Source: Luminiphilus syltensis NOR5-1B
GTDB lineage: Bacteria; Pseudomonadota; Gammaproteobacteria; Pseudomonadales; Halieaceae
DNA length: 64,000 nucleotides
Assembly: GCF_000158175.1 (NCBI RefSeq)
Contig: NZ_DS999411.1
Location: 2,003,918-2,067,917, forward strand
Reading direction: 5' to 3'
The position numbers were made by a program, and so were the translations under genes. Below are positions 46,704 through 56,038 of the stretch, one piece after another; position 1 is the first letter of the stretch, and every line of letters starts with the position of its first letter. The notes under the pieces are model-generated. The model saw only the letters and a program-made list of their open reading frames with translations. It had not been told where the DNA came from and ran no database searches.

Positions 46704-47720
46704 ATGCGCGATTATTTTTTGCGGCGCTTTTTGTTGATTCCGCCGACACTCCTTGGCGTCACCATTATTGTCTTTGCCATTACCCGACTGGTGCCTGGTG
46801 GTCCCCTTGAGCGGGCCATTATGGAAAGTCAGGCAATGTCTACCGACGGTGGCAGTGCGTCAGCAGGCCAGAGCATGGCGATTTCCGATGAGCAGCTCAA
46901 GGCGCTCGAGGAGTACTACGGTTTCGACAAGCCGGTGTTACAGAGTTATGTCGAGTGGCTGGGTAAGGTAGTAACCGGTGATCTGGGCATGTCGTACCGG
47001 TACAACGAGCCCGTATGGGATGTGATAAGCGCTCGATTCCCTGTGTCCTTATACTATGGAATAGTCACACTGATTATTACCTATGCGGTCTGTATCCCGT
47101 TGGGAATACTCAAGGCCATTCGTCATCGCACCTTTGTCGACACGATATCCTCGGTCCTGATTTTTATCGGTTATGCCATTCCGGGTTACGCGTTGGGATC
47201 GCTACTCATCCTGCTTTTTGCCGTCCGTCTCGATTGGTTTCCGATGGGTGGGTTCGTCAGTTATGACTTCAGAGATCTGACCGCGGCAGGCAAGGCAATA
47301 GATATTGTTTCCCACTCGGTATTACCGCTGATCTGTTACCTGGTCGGGAGCTTTGCGCTGGTAACGTTGCTGCTGAAAAATCATCTGATGGACAACCTGG
47401 CGTCCGACTACATCCGTACCGCAATAGCCAAGGGGGTTTCTTTCCGCAAGGCGGTGACCGGGCATGCAATGCGGAATTCTCTGATTCCCATTGCGACAAC
47501 CTTTGGTCAGAATATTACTTTGCTGGTTGGCGGATCGTTCCTGATCGAATCAATCTTTGATATCGATGGGTTTGGTCTGCTGGGTCTGAGTTCGATTCTG
47601 GACCGTGACTACCCGGTCGTTATGGGGACCGTATTACTGGCCAGTCTGCTGCTTCTCATCGGCAATATTATTTCCGATATTTTGGTTGCGCTGGTTGACC
47701 CTAGAATACGGTTTACCTGA
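46704..47720 (+). CDS. Oligopeptide ABC importer permease, YejB type
   Basis: 338 residues. Six helices; the DppB/OppB-type inner membrane permease pattern TRLVPGGPLERAIME near residue 27 and the coupling motif DYIRTAIAKGVSFRKAVTGHAMRNSL near 235 (EAA loop). The sequence TRLVPGGPLERA and EEYYGFDKPV match the YejB branch that in enteric bacteria imports microcin C and oligopeptides. First gene of a six-gene operon: two permeases, two binding proteins, two ATPases. Confidence 0.88.
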   Translation: MRDYFLRRFLLIPPTLLGVTIIVFAITRLVPGGPLERAIMESQAMSTDGGSASAGQSMAISDEQLKALEEYYGFDKPVLQSYVEWLGKVVTGDLGMSYRYNEPVWDVISARFPVSLYYGIVTLIITYAVCIPLGILKAIRHRTFVDTISSVLIFIGYAIPGYALGSLLILLFAVRLDWFPMGGFVSYDFRDLTAAGKAIDIVSHSVLPLICYLVGSFALVTLLLKNHLMDNLASDYIRTAIAKGVSFRKAVTGHAMRNSLIPIATTFGQNITLLVGGSFLIESIFDIDGFGLLGLSSILDRDYPVVMGTVLLASLLLLIGNIISDILVALVDPRIRFT

Positions 47721-47723
47721 CCC

Positions 47724-48791
47724 ATGTTTGACCTGAATCCCCAGACCGTCAAGAAGCTGCGGCGCTTTCGAAATGTCCGCCGTGGTTATTACAGCTTTCT
47801 GTTTCTTCTTGGCCTCGCCCTTGTCATGGTGCTGGGTGAGCTGGTGGTCAATAATCGAGCCTTGATAGTCAGCTACGAGGGCGAGCTGTTTTTCCCGACG
47901 TACACAGAGTTTCATCCGGGGACTGATTTTGGCTTTGACTACGATTACGAGGTGAATTACCGCGACCTTGAGACGCGCTTCGAGCAGACGCAATCTGATA
48001 ACTGGGTGCTAATGCCGCTGGTACCCTACAGCCCTTATGAGAATCATGCGCCCGGCGGTATTTTCAAACCGCTACCGCCGGATCTCGATGCCCAGCACTA
48101 CCTGGGTACCGACACGACCAGTCGGGATATATTAGCTCGTTTGTTCTACGGCACTCGAATTGCCCTTATTTTTGCCTTGGGCTTTATGTTGGCGGTCTAC
48201 ATCATCGGTATCGCGATCGGTTGTTCTATGGGTTATATCGGTGGGGCTTTCGATTTGTTTTTCCAGCGAGTCATAGAAATCTGGTCGAACATTCCTTTTC
48301 TCTACATGGTAATCATCATCTTTTCGGTAATTCCTGCCGCGTTCTCGGTGCCTACGCGGATTATTATTTTGCTCCTGGTGATGGTGCTGTTCTCATGGAC
48401 CGGAATGACCTATTACATGCGCACCGAGACTTATAAAGAGAAGTCGCGAGATTACGTGTCGGCGGCGAGAATTATTGGCGCTTCGGATACCCGTATTGTT
48501 TTCCGGCACATTCTGCCCAACGTCCTGTCGACGTTGGTCACGTTTATGCCCTTTACTGTTGTCGGAGCCGTGACGGCGATCACTGCCCTCGATTATCTGG
48601 GCTTTGGCTTACCGCCACCGACGCCCAGCCTCGGTGAATTATTAAAACAGGGCGCCGCCAATTTGAGAACAGCGCCCTGGATTGTTATTTCAGCCTTTAC
48701 GACACTGACGCTCCTGTTAACGTTGATCACATTTATCGGAGAGGCGGTCCGTGAGTCTTTCGATCCAAAAACCTATTCCGTGTATCGGTAG
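47724..48791 (+). CDS. Oligopeptide ABC importer permease, YejE type
   Basis: 355 residues. N-terminal helix with a long periplasmic insertion (about 45-130, FFPTYTEFHPGTDFGFDYDY) characteristic of YejE. Five more helices follow, with the EAA loop RDYVSAARIIGASDTRIVFRHILPN. LGTDTTSRDILARLFYGTR is the YejE/OppC signature. Starts three bases after YejB; heterodimer with it. Confidence 0.88.
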   Translation: MFDLNPQTVKKLRRFRNVRRGYYSFLFLLGLALVMVLGELVVNNRALIVSYEGELFFPTYTEFHPGTDFGFDYDYEVNYRDLETRFEQTQSDNWVLMPLVPYSPYENHAPGGIFKPLPPDLDAQHYLGTDTTSRDILARLFYGTRIALIFALGFMLAVYIIGIAIGCSMGYIGGAFDLFFQRVIEIWSNIPFLYMVIIIFSVIPAAFSVPTRIIILLLVMVLFSWTGMTYYMRTETYKEKSRDYVSAARIIGASDTRIVFRHILPNVLSTLVTFMPFTVVGAVTAITALDYLGFGLPPPTPSLGELLKQGAANLRTAPWIVISAFTTLTLLLTLITFIGEAVRESFDPKTYSVYR

Positions 48792-48811
48792 TTGAGAAAG
48801 AGGTTATCCCA

Positions 48812-50770
48812 ATGAAGTCAGTTACCCAGCTGGGCCGATGGTTTGTTCCGGCAGTCGCCGCACTGGTGCTTGGATGCGGCGCCGAAGACAGTGGCGAGGT
48901 CGAAGAGGTCATCGACAATACCGCGGAAGTGGAGGCTGCCTATGCCGCCGATCCGGATTATTACAGCTTCAAGACGATTGATGATCTGCCCGACGATCTG
49001 GTCTGGGAGCGCGGTGGGGATATCCCCGAAATGGGCTCGCCGGAGGCTAATAAAGGGGGTACCGAATATATAGCGCTCACTGATTTTCCCAGAACCCTCC
49101 GACATATGGGTCCTGATAGCAATGGCTCCTTCAGGCCTTATCTGCTTGATGACATGGCAGTAGGACTCGTCGGTGTGCATCCCGATACCAATGAATACTT
49201 CCCGGGGCTGGCGGACGAGTGGGCGATCGACCGCGACAATACGACCGTTTATTTCCGGCTTGACCCCAATGCGCGCTGGTCTGACGGGGTACCCGTTACC
49301 AGTGACGACTTTATGTTTCTTTTCTGGTTATCGCGCTCTGATTACATTCGCGCGCCCTATCGTACTAATTGGGTCAATACCCAATACTCGAATATTACCC
49401 GCTACGACGAACGAACACTCTCCATTACCGTAGTGGTCGATAAACCCGATTTTGAAACCCGAGCGTTCCTGGACCCAGCGCCGCGCCATTTTTACTCGGA
49501 AGTGGGCGACGATTTTGTCGAGCGTTACCAGTGGCGATATGTACCGACTACAGGGCCCTATATTCTCAAAGAAGGTGATCTCGATAAGGGGCGTAATATC
49601 GTCTTAACCCGCAATAAGGATTGGTGGGCGAAGGACAAAAAGCACTTCCGATACCGTTTCAACCCGGATCGCCTGCATTTCAACATTATCCGCGACACCG
49701 CCAAGCGATTTGAGGCGTTTAAGCGGGGTGACATCGATCAGATGCGAATGCAGTTATCTGAATACTGGTATGAAAAGCTCCCGGATTCGGACCCCGACGT
49801 GCAAGCGGGTTATATCGCGAAGTCCTTTTTCTACAACCGACATCCACGCCCGCCTTACGGCCTTTGGATGAATACTGCAAAGCCACTATTGGATGACCGT
49901 AATATTCGACTCGGCATCCAGCATGCCAGCAACTGGCAGCTGGTCATCGACCAATATTTCCGGGGCGATGCTGAGCGTCTCGATACTCCGCAGAAGGATT
50001 ATCCAGGCTTTGATCATCCGACTATCGAGGCGCGGGAATATGACATCGAAAAGGCTCAGGAGTATTTCGCCGCCGCGGGTTTTGATGAGCGCGGGCCCGA
50101 TGGAATCTTGACCAACGCGGCGGGTGAAAAATTGGCACTTACTCTTTCCACCGGCTATGAAAGTCTTTCGGATGTGATGACAATTTTGAAGCAGGAGGCA
50201 GAGAAGGCGGGCCTTGAGCTTCGGCTGGAAATTCTTGATGGCACGACCGGCTGGAAAAAAGTTCAGGAAAAGAAACATGAAATACACCTGGTAGCCTTCG
50301 GCCGATTTGCAGCAATGTATCCTCGCTATTGGGAACATTACCACTCTGAAAATGCCTACGATAAAGCATTTCTGGAGGATGGCAGCATTAACCCCGAGCG
50401 TCAGCTAAAACCGCAGACCAACAATCTGGAGTCGATCGCAATACCGGAAGTTGATGCGCTGATTGAAACCTATCGAGCGTCAACGGATCGCGAAGAGATG
50501 GAGCAAATTTCGCATCGCCTGCTTGAGATTTTGCATGAGCACGCGTCCTACGTGCCCGGATACTATCAACCCTGGATACGAATCGCGCACTGGCGGTGGT
50601 TGCGCTACCCCGATTTCTTCAACCACAAGCAGATTTCATTGCCCACCGAGACCTGGGTACACTGGATTGATACTGATCTGAAAGAAGAGGTGCAGGCGGC
50701 ACGGAAGTCAGGCCAGACCTTCCCACCAATGCTCAACACTTACGACCAATGGAAGGAGCAATCCGAGTAA
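48812..50770 (+). CDS. Extracellular peptide-binding lipoprotein 1, YejA type
   Basis: 652 residues. Lipoprotein signal with lipobox LVLGC (about Cys23). A family 5 solute-binding protein: LTDFPRTLRHMGPDSNGSFRP is the YejA-like N-lobe, WSDGVPVTSDDFMF is the family 5 core motif, and the C-lobe ends with YDQWKEQSE. Captures peptides in the periplasm for the permeases. Closely related to the next gene, giving tandem receptors. Confidence 0.87.
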   Translation: MKSVTQLGRWFVPAVAALVLGCGAEDSGEVEEVIDNTAEVEAAYAADPDYYSFKTIDDLPDDLVWERGGDIPEMGSPEANKGGTEYIALTDFPRTLRHMGPDSNGSFRPYLLDDMAVGLVGVHPDTNEYFPGLADEWAIDRDNTTVYFRLDPNARWSDGVPVTSDDFMFLFWLSRSDYIRAPYRTNWVNTQYSNITRYDERTLSITVVVDKPDFETRAFLDPAPRHFYSEVGDDFVERYQWRYVPTTGPYILKEGDLDKGRNIVLTRNKDWWAKDKKHFRYRFNPDRLHFNIIRDTAKRFEAFKRGDIDQMRMQLSEYWYEKLPDSDPDVQAGYIAKSFFYNRHPRPPYGLWMNTAKPLLDDRNIRLGIQHASNWQLVIDQYFRGDAERLDTPQKDYPGFDHPTIEAREYDIEKAQEYFAAAGFDERGPDGILTNAAGEKLALTLSTGYESLSDVMTILKQEAEKAGLELRLEILDGTTGWKKVQEKKHEIHLVAFGRFAAMYPRYWEHYHSENAYDKAFLEDGSINPERQLKPQTNNLESIAIPEVDALIETYRASTDREEMEQISHRLLEILHEHASYVPGYYQPWIRIAHWRWLRYPDFFNHKQISLPTETWVHWIDTDLKEEVQAARKSGQTFPPMLNTYDQWKEQSE

Positions 50771-52755
50771 TGGGTCATTCTTTCCGGCAACCGGGTACTT
50801 TTATCCGTTTGCTGTTGGTAGGCCTTGTTTCGGTCATGTTCGGCTGCGGCGGCGGTGATTCCGAGTCGGAGTCCGTATCTGAGGAATCAGGGCCAACGCT
50901 GGCGGAGCGGCTTGACGCCGATTACGGGGAAAACCCGGAGTTTTACACGTTTAAAACTCCGGCTGACCTGCGAACAGACCTCGTCTGGGAAAATGGTGCC
51001 GACGAGCCCGAGGTGGGTTCGCCCCTGGCCAAGAAGGGCGGTACCAATTACATTCACATCACTGACTTTCCTCGAACGTTGCGCACCGTCGGGCCCGACT
51101 CCAACGGGTCCTTTCGCAACTACATACTCGATGATGTGATCGTTACGCTGGCGCTCCAGCATCCGGATACCCTGAATTTTATCCCCGGGCTTGCCAAGGA
51201 GTGGGCTCTTGATGAGGAGACCGGTACCGTTTATGTCCGGCTTGACCCCGATGCGCGCTGGTCTGATGGAGTACCCATCACCAGCGATGATTTTCTTTTC
51301 ATGTTCTGGTTTTATACTTCCGAGGAGATTCGAGCGCCCTGGTACAACAACTGGTTCGGTTCGCGTTATACCAATATTACGCGTTTCGATGAGCACACCT
51401 TTTCTGTCACTTTTGCTACCAAGAAACCCGATTTTGCGTTTCGCGTTCTGGGTTTGCATCCGATTCCACAGCATTTTTACGATGAGTTTGGCAGCGATTT
51501 TGTCGAGCGATACCAGTGGCGATTCAGTCCCACCACAGGCCCCTATGTTTTAGAGGAGGGCGATCTGCGAAAGGGTCGCGCCATCACCCTGACTCGTAAT
51601 AAAGACTGGTGGGCCAGGGACAAGAAACATTACCGCTATCGCTACAACCCTGATCGATTACAGTTCAGTGTGATCCGCGACACGGCGAAGCGGTTCGAGG
51701 CCTTCAAGCGCGGTGATCTCGATCAGTTCCTGGCACGTACTGCCGCCTACTGGTATGAAAAACTTCCGGATTCCGACCCCGACGTCCAGGCGGGCTATAT
51801 CGCTAAATCGACCTTCTATAATCAGTTCACCCGACCGCCTTACGGCTTATGGATCAATACGTCAAAACCGCTGCTTGACGACCGCAATATCCGTCTTGGC
51901 ATTCAACACGCCAGTAATTGGCAACTGGTGATCGATCAATATTTTCGCGGGGATGCAAACCGTATCAACACCCCTGCGATGGGTTATGGCGCTTATAGCC
52001 ACCCAACCTTGAAGGCAAGAGTATTCGATGTGCAAAAGGCTCAGGAGTATTTTGCGCAGGCGGGATTCAGGGAGCGGGGCCCCGACGGCATACTCGTTAA
52101 CGCCGACGGTAAGAAGCTGGCATTTACATTGTCGACCGGCTACGAGCGTTTTGCGGATATCCTGACGATTCTCAAGCAGGAAGCCGCCAAGGCAGGGCTT
52201 GAATTTCGGGTTGAGATGATGGATGCCACCGCCGCCTGGAAAAAAGTACAGGAGAAAAAGCACGAAATCCATTTTGTGGCATTCGCGCTGTCTGGGGAGG
52301 AGTATCCCCGCTTTTGGGATTTCTATCATTCAGACAATGCCTACGATGACGCGTTTCTTGAGGACGGCTCAATTAACCCTGAGCGAATGATTAAGCCTCA
52401 GACCAACAATCTGGAGGTTTTTGCGGATCCCGAGATGGATAGCATGATTGATGCCTACCGTGCGTCCAGCGACCGCGAAGAGATGGTTGAACTGTCGCAT
52501 CGGATGTTGGAGCGACATTATGATTACGGTTCCTTTGTTCCCGGCTTTTACAAGCCGGCTGCGCGACTGGCGACGTGGCGTTGGGTACGCTTTCCTGATT
52601 ACTTCAATCATCGTCGGGTACAGATGAACCCGGCGGTTGGTGAATGGTGGCTGCATTGGATTGATGGCGATTTAAAAGAGGAAGTACTGTCGGCAAGAGA
52701 GTCTGATCGGACGTTCCCGCCTGAGATCAATGTCTATGATCAATGGAAGGAGTGA
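50770..52755 (+). CDS. Extracellular peptide-binding lipoprotein 2, YejA type
   Basis: 661 residues. Lipobox VMFGC. Same architecture as the previous gene; long stretches are shared (DPDVQAGYIAKS, LDDRNIRLGIQHASNWQL, ERGPDGIL, VQEKKHEIH, AFLEDGSINPER). The most variable parts lie in the N-terminal lobe and in the loop after VQEKKHEIH, which may alter peptide preference. Starts at an ATG overlapping the stop of the first gene by one base; ATG 50749 is an alternative. Confidence 0.87.
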   Translation: MGHSFRQPGTFIRLLLVGLVSVMFGCGGGDSESESVSEESGPTLAERLDADYGENPEFYTFKTPADLRTDLVWENGADEPEVGSPLAKKGGTNYIHITDFPRTLRTVGPDSNGSFRNYILDDVIVTLALQHPDTLNFIPGLAKEWALDEETGTVYVRLDPDARWSDGVPITSDDFLFMFWFYTSEEIRAPWYNNWFGSRYTNITRFDEHTFSVTFATKKPDFAFRVLGLHPIPQHFYDEFGSDFVERYQWRFSPTTGPYVLEEGDLRKGRAITLTRNKDWWARDKKHYRYRYNPDRLQFSVIRDTAKRFEAFKRGDLDQFLARTAAYWYEKLPDSDPDVQAGYIAKSTFYNQFTRPPYGLWINTSKPLLDDRNIRLGIQHASNWQLVIDQYFRGDANRINTPAMGYGAYSHPTLKARVFDVQKAQEYFAQAGFRERGPDGILVNADGKKLAFTLSTGYERFADILTILKQEAAKAGLEFRVEMMDATAAWKKVQEKKHEIHFVAFALSGEEYPRFWDFYHSDNAYDDAFLEDGSINPERMIKPQTNNLEVFADPEMDSMIDAYRASSDREEMVELSHRMLERHYDYGSFVPGFYKPAARLATWRWVRFPDYFNHRRVQMNPAVGEWWLHWIDGDLKEEVLSARESDRTFPPEINVYDQWKE

Positions 52756-52758
52756 GCG

Positions 52759-53739
52759 TTGTCTGAGCAGCCCCTATTGAGGGTGGACCAACTGGTTACC
52801 GAATTTGATACCGATGAGGGCACGGTCAGGGCGCTCGATGGCGTCAGTTTTGATGTCTCACCTGGGAAGACCGTGGGTATTGTGGGTGAGTCGGGGTGCG
52901 GGAAGAGCGTCACGGCGCTGTCGATCATGCGTTTGTTGCCGCAGCCCATGGGTCGTATTGCCGGTGGCAATATTCGATTTCGCGGTCAAGACCTGGCGAC
53001 GTTGACTTTTGCCGAGATGGCGCACATTCGGGGCAACCATATCGGTATGGTTTTTCAGGAGCCAATGACGGCGCTGAATCCGGTGCACACCATCGGCAAG
53101 CAGTTGGTTGAGGGCTTAAGGCTGCACAAAAACCTGAGTTTGGAAGAGGCCGTTAAGCAGGGTGTGGATATTCTGGATCGGGTAGGCATACCCAGCCCCG
53201 ATATTCGCATGTCAGAGTATCCGCACCAGTTATCGGGCGGAATGCGCCAACGCGTGGTCATTGCCATCGCACTCGCCTGTCGCCCTGCGCTACTCATCGC
53301 TGATGAGCCTACCACGGCGTTGGACGTGACCATTCAGGCTCAGATTCTTGAACTGATCAAAGACCTGCAAAAAGAGATGGGTATGGCTGTCATGCTGATA
53401 ACCCATGATCTTGGGGTCATCGCAGAGACCTGTGAAGACGTTGTGGTGATGTATGCCGGTAAAGTGGCCGAGCAGGGTAGTGTGTACGACATTTTCGATC
53501 GTCCAGCGCACCCGTATACCCGTGGTCTTTTGCAGTCGATTCCCCGGCTTGATACGCAACCGAAGTCACGATTGAGCGTCATCGAGGGAATGGTACCCGG
53601 CTTGCGCGATTTACCCGCAGGGTGTCGCTTTGAAAATCGATGTCCACTGGCCAGCGAGGAATGCAGACAGAAGCCCCCCGCGGAAGAGGTTATTGCGGAT
53701 GGCCATCGCGTAAGCTGTTACCACCGGGTGAGCGTATGA
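52759..53739 (+). CDS. Oligopeptide importer ATPase 1 (OppD/DppD type)
   Basis: 326 residues, TTG start with AGGAGTG upstream. Walker [16 protein letters not shown], signature [16 protein letters not shown], Walker [14 protein letters not shown], and a C-terminal oligopeptide-type [Fe-S]-like motif [16 protein letters not shown]. Together with the next gene it replaces the single fused YejF of E. coli. Energises the permeases. Confidence 0.92.
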   Translation: MSEQPLLRVDQLVTEFDTDEGTVRALDGVSFDVSPGKTVGIVGESGCGKSVTALSIMRLLPQPMGRIAGGNIRFRGQDLATLTFAEMAHIRGNHIGMVFQEPMTALNPVHTIGKQLVEGLRLHKNLSLEEAVKQGVDILDRVGIPSPDIRMSEYPHQLSGGMRQRVVIAIALACRPALLIADEPTTALDVTIQAQILELIKDLQKEMGMAVMLITHDLGVIAETCEDVVVMYAGKVAEQGSVYDIFDRPAHPYTRGLLQSIPRLDTQPKSRLSVIEGMVPGLRDLPAGCRFENRCPLASEECRQKPPAEEVIADGHRVSCYHRVSV

Positions 53740-54731
53740 CACCGCTGTTGGAGGTGAATGATCTGAAGATGCACTTTCCGGTTCGAGAGGGCATTTTCAA
53801 TCGGTCCAGGTATTTCAATCGTGCGGTGGATGGCGTGTCGCTGCACATCAATCCTGGGGAAACCCTCGGTCTTGTGGGCGAGTCCGGTTGCGGTAAGTCG
53901 ACTTTGGGGCGCTGCATTGTGCGCCTTTATCAACCCACAGGAGGGTCGATTAGTTTCGACGGCAGCGATATAACGCATTTGCGCCCGGGTGCGCTGAGAC
54001 CATTACGTCAGAATATACAGATGATTTTCCAGGATCCGATGGAGTCGCTCAATTCGCGGCATACGGTGGGGGAGATTCTCGAAGAGCCATTATTGGTTCA
54101 GGGTCTCGGTAAGGGTCCGGAGCGTGCGGCGCGCGTTAGAGAGCTTTTGAATATTGTCGGTCTGCCCGCCCGTTCGGTGAGTCGCTATCCCTTCGAGTTT
54201 TCTGGCGGTCAACGACAGCGCATCGGTATTGCGAGGGCTATCGCCCTTAACCCCCGGCTGATTGTTTGCGATGAGCCCGTTTCGGCACTCGATGTATCCA
54301 TCCAGAGTCAGGTGCTGAATCTCATGGTGGATTTGCAAAAAGAATTCAATCTTGCCTATTTGTTCATTGCCCACGACCTGGCTGTCGTCAAGCATGTTTC
54401 CGATCGAATCGCGATTATGTATCTGGGCCGGATCGTCGAGACAGCGGAGAGCGAGACGCTCTATAAAGAGGCGAGACATCCTTATACGCGCAGCTTGATA
54501 TCAGCGATCCCCATTCCGGATCCGCATCGGAATGTAGAGCGTGAGATTTTAACCGGTGATGTTCCGTCGCCAATAGCACCCCCAGCCGGCTGTCATTTCC
54601 ATCCACGATGCCCCCGCGCCGAGGAACGGTGTAAGGTGGAATACCCGAGTCTTGAATTGGTCGGTGAAGCTCATCGTAGCGCTTGCCACCTTAACAATCA
54701 GCTTGGGGCTTCAGCAGACTCGACCGGGTGA
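53736..54731 (+). CDS. Oligopeptide importer ATPase 2 (OppF/DppF type)
   Basis: 331 residues. Walker [16 protein letters not shown], signature [16 protein letters not shown], Walker [15 protein letters not shown]-terminal [14 protein letters not shown]. The ATG at 53736 overlaps the upstream stop (ATGA); longer frames upstream run inside OppD. Last gene of the importer operon; its end is 21 bases from the convergent tldE-like gene. Confidence 0.92.
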   Translation: MTPLLEVNDLKMHFPVREGIFNRSRYFNRAVDGVSLHINPGETLGLVGESGCGKSTLGRCIVRLYQPTGGSISFDGSDITHLRPGALRPLRQNIQMIFQDPMESLNSRHTVGEILEEPLLVQGLGKGPERAARVRELLNIVGLPARSVSRYPFEFSGGQRQRIGIARAIALNPRLIVCDEPVSALDVSIQSQVLNLMVDLQKEFNLAYLFIAHDLAVVKHVSDRIAIMYLGRIVETAESETLYKEARHPYTRSLISAIPIPDPHRNVEREILTGDVPSPIAPPAGCHFHPRCPRAEERCKVEYPSLELVGEAHRSACHLNNQLGASADSTG

Positions 54732-54752
54732 CTGCGTCATTCCATCAGTTCC

Positions 54753-56033
54753 CTACGAAAAATGCATATTGGGAATGCGGATCCAGGGGAAATCTTCACC
54801 CCCGTAATTGATATGCTCCTTCGAGATCCCGTTGATGTCCCGGAGCATTTGCTTCATGTTGCCAGCGACCATCGTCTCTGAAAGTGCCTCCCCAACCGCG
54901 CCATCCTCAATAATGAAGCTGTTCTTGATGACCCCCGAAAAGTCTCCATTGGCGGCGGGCCTGCCCATGGAAAAACGCGTTACCAGGGCGCCTCGCTCCA
55001 CACCCTCAATCAGCGCCTTTCGCGACTCGGCGCCCGGACTTATGCGCCAGCTCGACGCGCTGGGGGTATGAGGTGATCCGGTCTTTAAGCTGCTGTACAG
55101 ATCCGGTAGTAGCGATGTGAGAATGCCGTTATCGATCAGGGTAATCGCGGGGGCAATAAATCCATCGGTACTAAATGGCGTATGGCCGGCGGCGGAAAAA
55201 TCACTCTGCAATGAAAGGGTTGGTGCGGCAACGGCTTCACCCACGGACTGCCGATAGACGGACGATCCTGCAATCAAGGCCCTGGAGCCCAGTTGCTGCA
55301 AAAACCAGCTGACCAGATCGGTGACGGCAGTGGGGGCTAGAACAACTGCTCCGGTAAAGTGCGGACCCAGCGCGCGAGTATGAATCTGGCGTTCGGTATC
55401 CCGAAGCATCTCACCGAGCCCAAACCACTCAGAACCCATCTTCTCGGAGAGGTCATTGGCGTTACCTCCCGTGAAGTTAAGTGAACTGGTCTTTCCGCCT
55501 TCAGAAGCGATACACATGCCGCCCAGGCTATAGCACCCGACAACACTGGAGAGCGTTGTATCCCGACTGGTCAGTTCGCAGGATCTTCTTAGTCGATGGC
55601 TTGCGGCGAACTCTTCGATCATGACTTTCGGTGTGGTCGCAGCGCGGAACTCGAGCAGCTCTAGGGCTTTTTTTGAAAGTAAATCACGATCACATTCGAG
55701 CGGGCCTTGCTCAACGGTCATGTGCTGATCCGCGCTAAAGCGATTGGCCTCGTCCTGTGGAGCCGACGAAACGCTGTCTCGGATGGAGGAAATGGCGGCG
55801 CCAATCGCTGCGGAGTCGATATCAGACAGGGTGGTTGATGCTTTGCGTCCATCCACGATACCGCTGATCGCCAGGTTGTAGTCCTCAGTGCTGCGCAACA
55901 AGGCGGGTTCGTTGTGCGCGATGTTGAGCTCGTCCTGCTCGGTGAAGGTCACCGACACACGACTCTCCTCGAAACCGGCGTGATGCATCGATTCGAGTAT
56001 CTGTTGTGCGACTACATGGGCTTCGTGTTCCAT
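54753..56033 (-). CDS. TldE/PmbA-family metalloprotease partner subunit
   Basis: 426 residues of the TldD/PmbA fold without the HExxxH site, as expected for the TldE (PmbA) non-catalytic partner. Typical segments: SRDTTLSSVVGCYSLGG, LGPHFTGAVVLAPTAVTDLVSWF and FSMGRPAANGDFSGVIKNSFI near the C-terminus. TldD/E degrade unfolded peptides and remove leaders of microcin-like RiPPs. ATG 56033 is preferred to a long open frame reaching 56135. Five bases after the tldD-like stop, so the two form a gene pair. Confidence 0.85.
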   Translation of the reverse strand: MEHEAHVVAQQILESMHHAGFEESRVSVTFTEQDELNIAHNEPALLRSTEDYNLAISGIVDGRKASTTLSDIDSAAIGAAISSIRDSVSSAPQDEANRFSADQHMTVEQGPLECDRDLLSKKALELLEFRAATTPKVMIEEFAASHRLRRSCELTSRDTTLSSVVGCYSLGGMCIASEGGKTSSLNFTGGNANDLSEKMGSEWFGLGEMLRDTERQIHTRALGPHFTGAVVLAPTAVTDLVSWFLQQLGSRALIAGSSVYRQSVGEAVAAPTLSLQSDFSAAGHTPFSTDGFIAPAITLIDNGILTSLLPDLYSSLKTGSPHTPSASSWRISPGAESRKALIEGVERGALVTRFSMGRPAANGDFSGVIKNSFIIEDGAVGEALSETMVAGNMKQMLRDINGISKEHINYGGEDFPWIRIPNMHFS

Positions 56034-56038
56034 GGTCC

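Noticed and set aside
46366-46749. Short frames in the gap before the peptide importer
   Set aside because: No start signals, atypical composition, and they overlap the promoter or the first permease.
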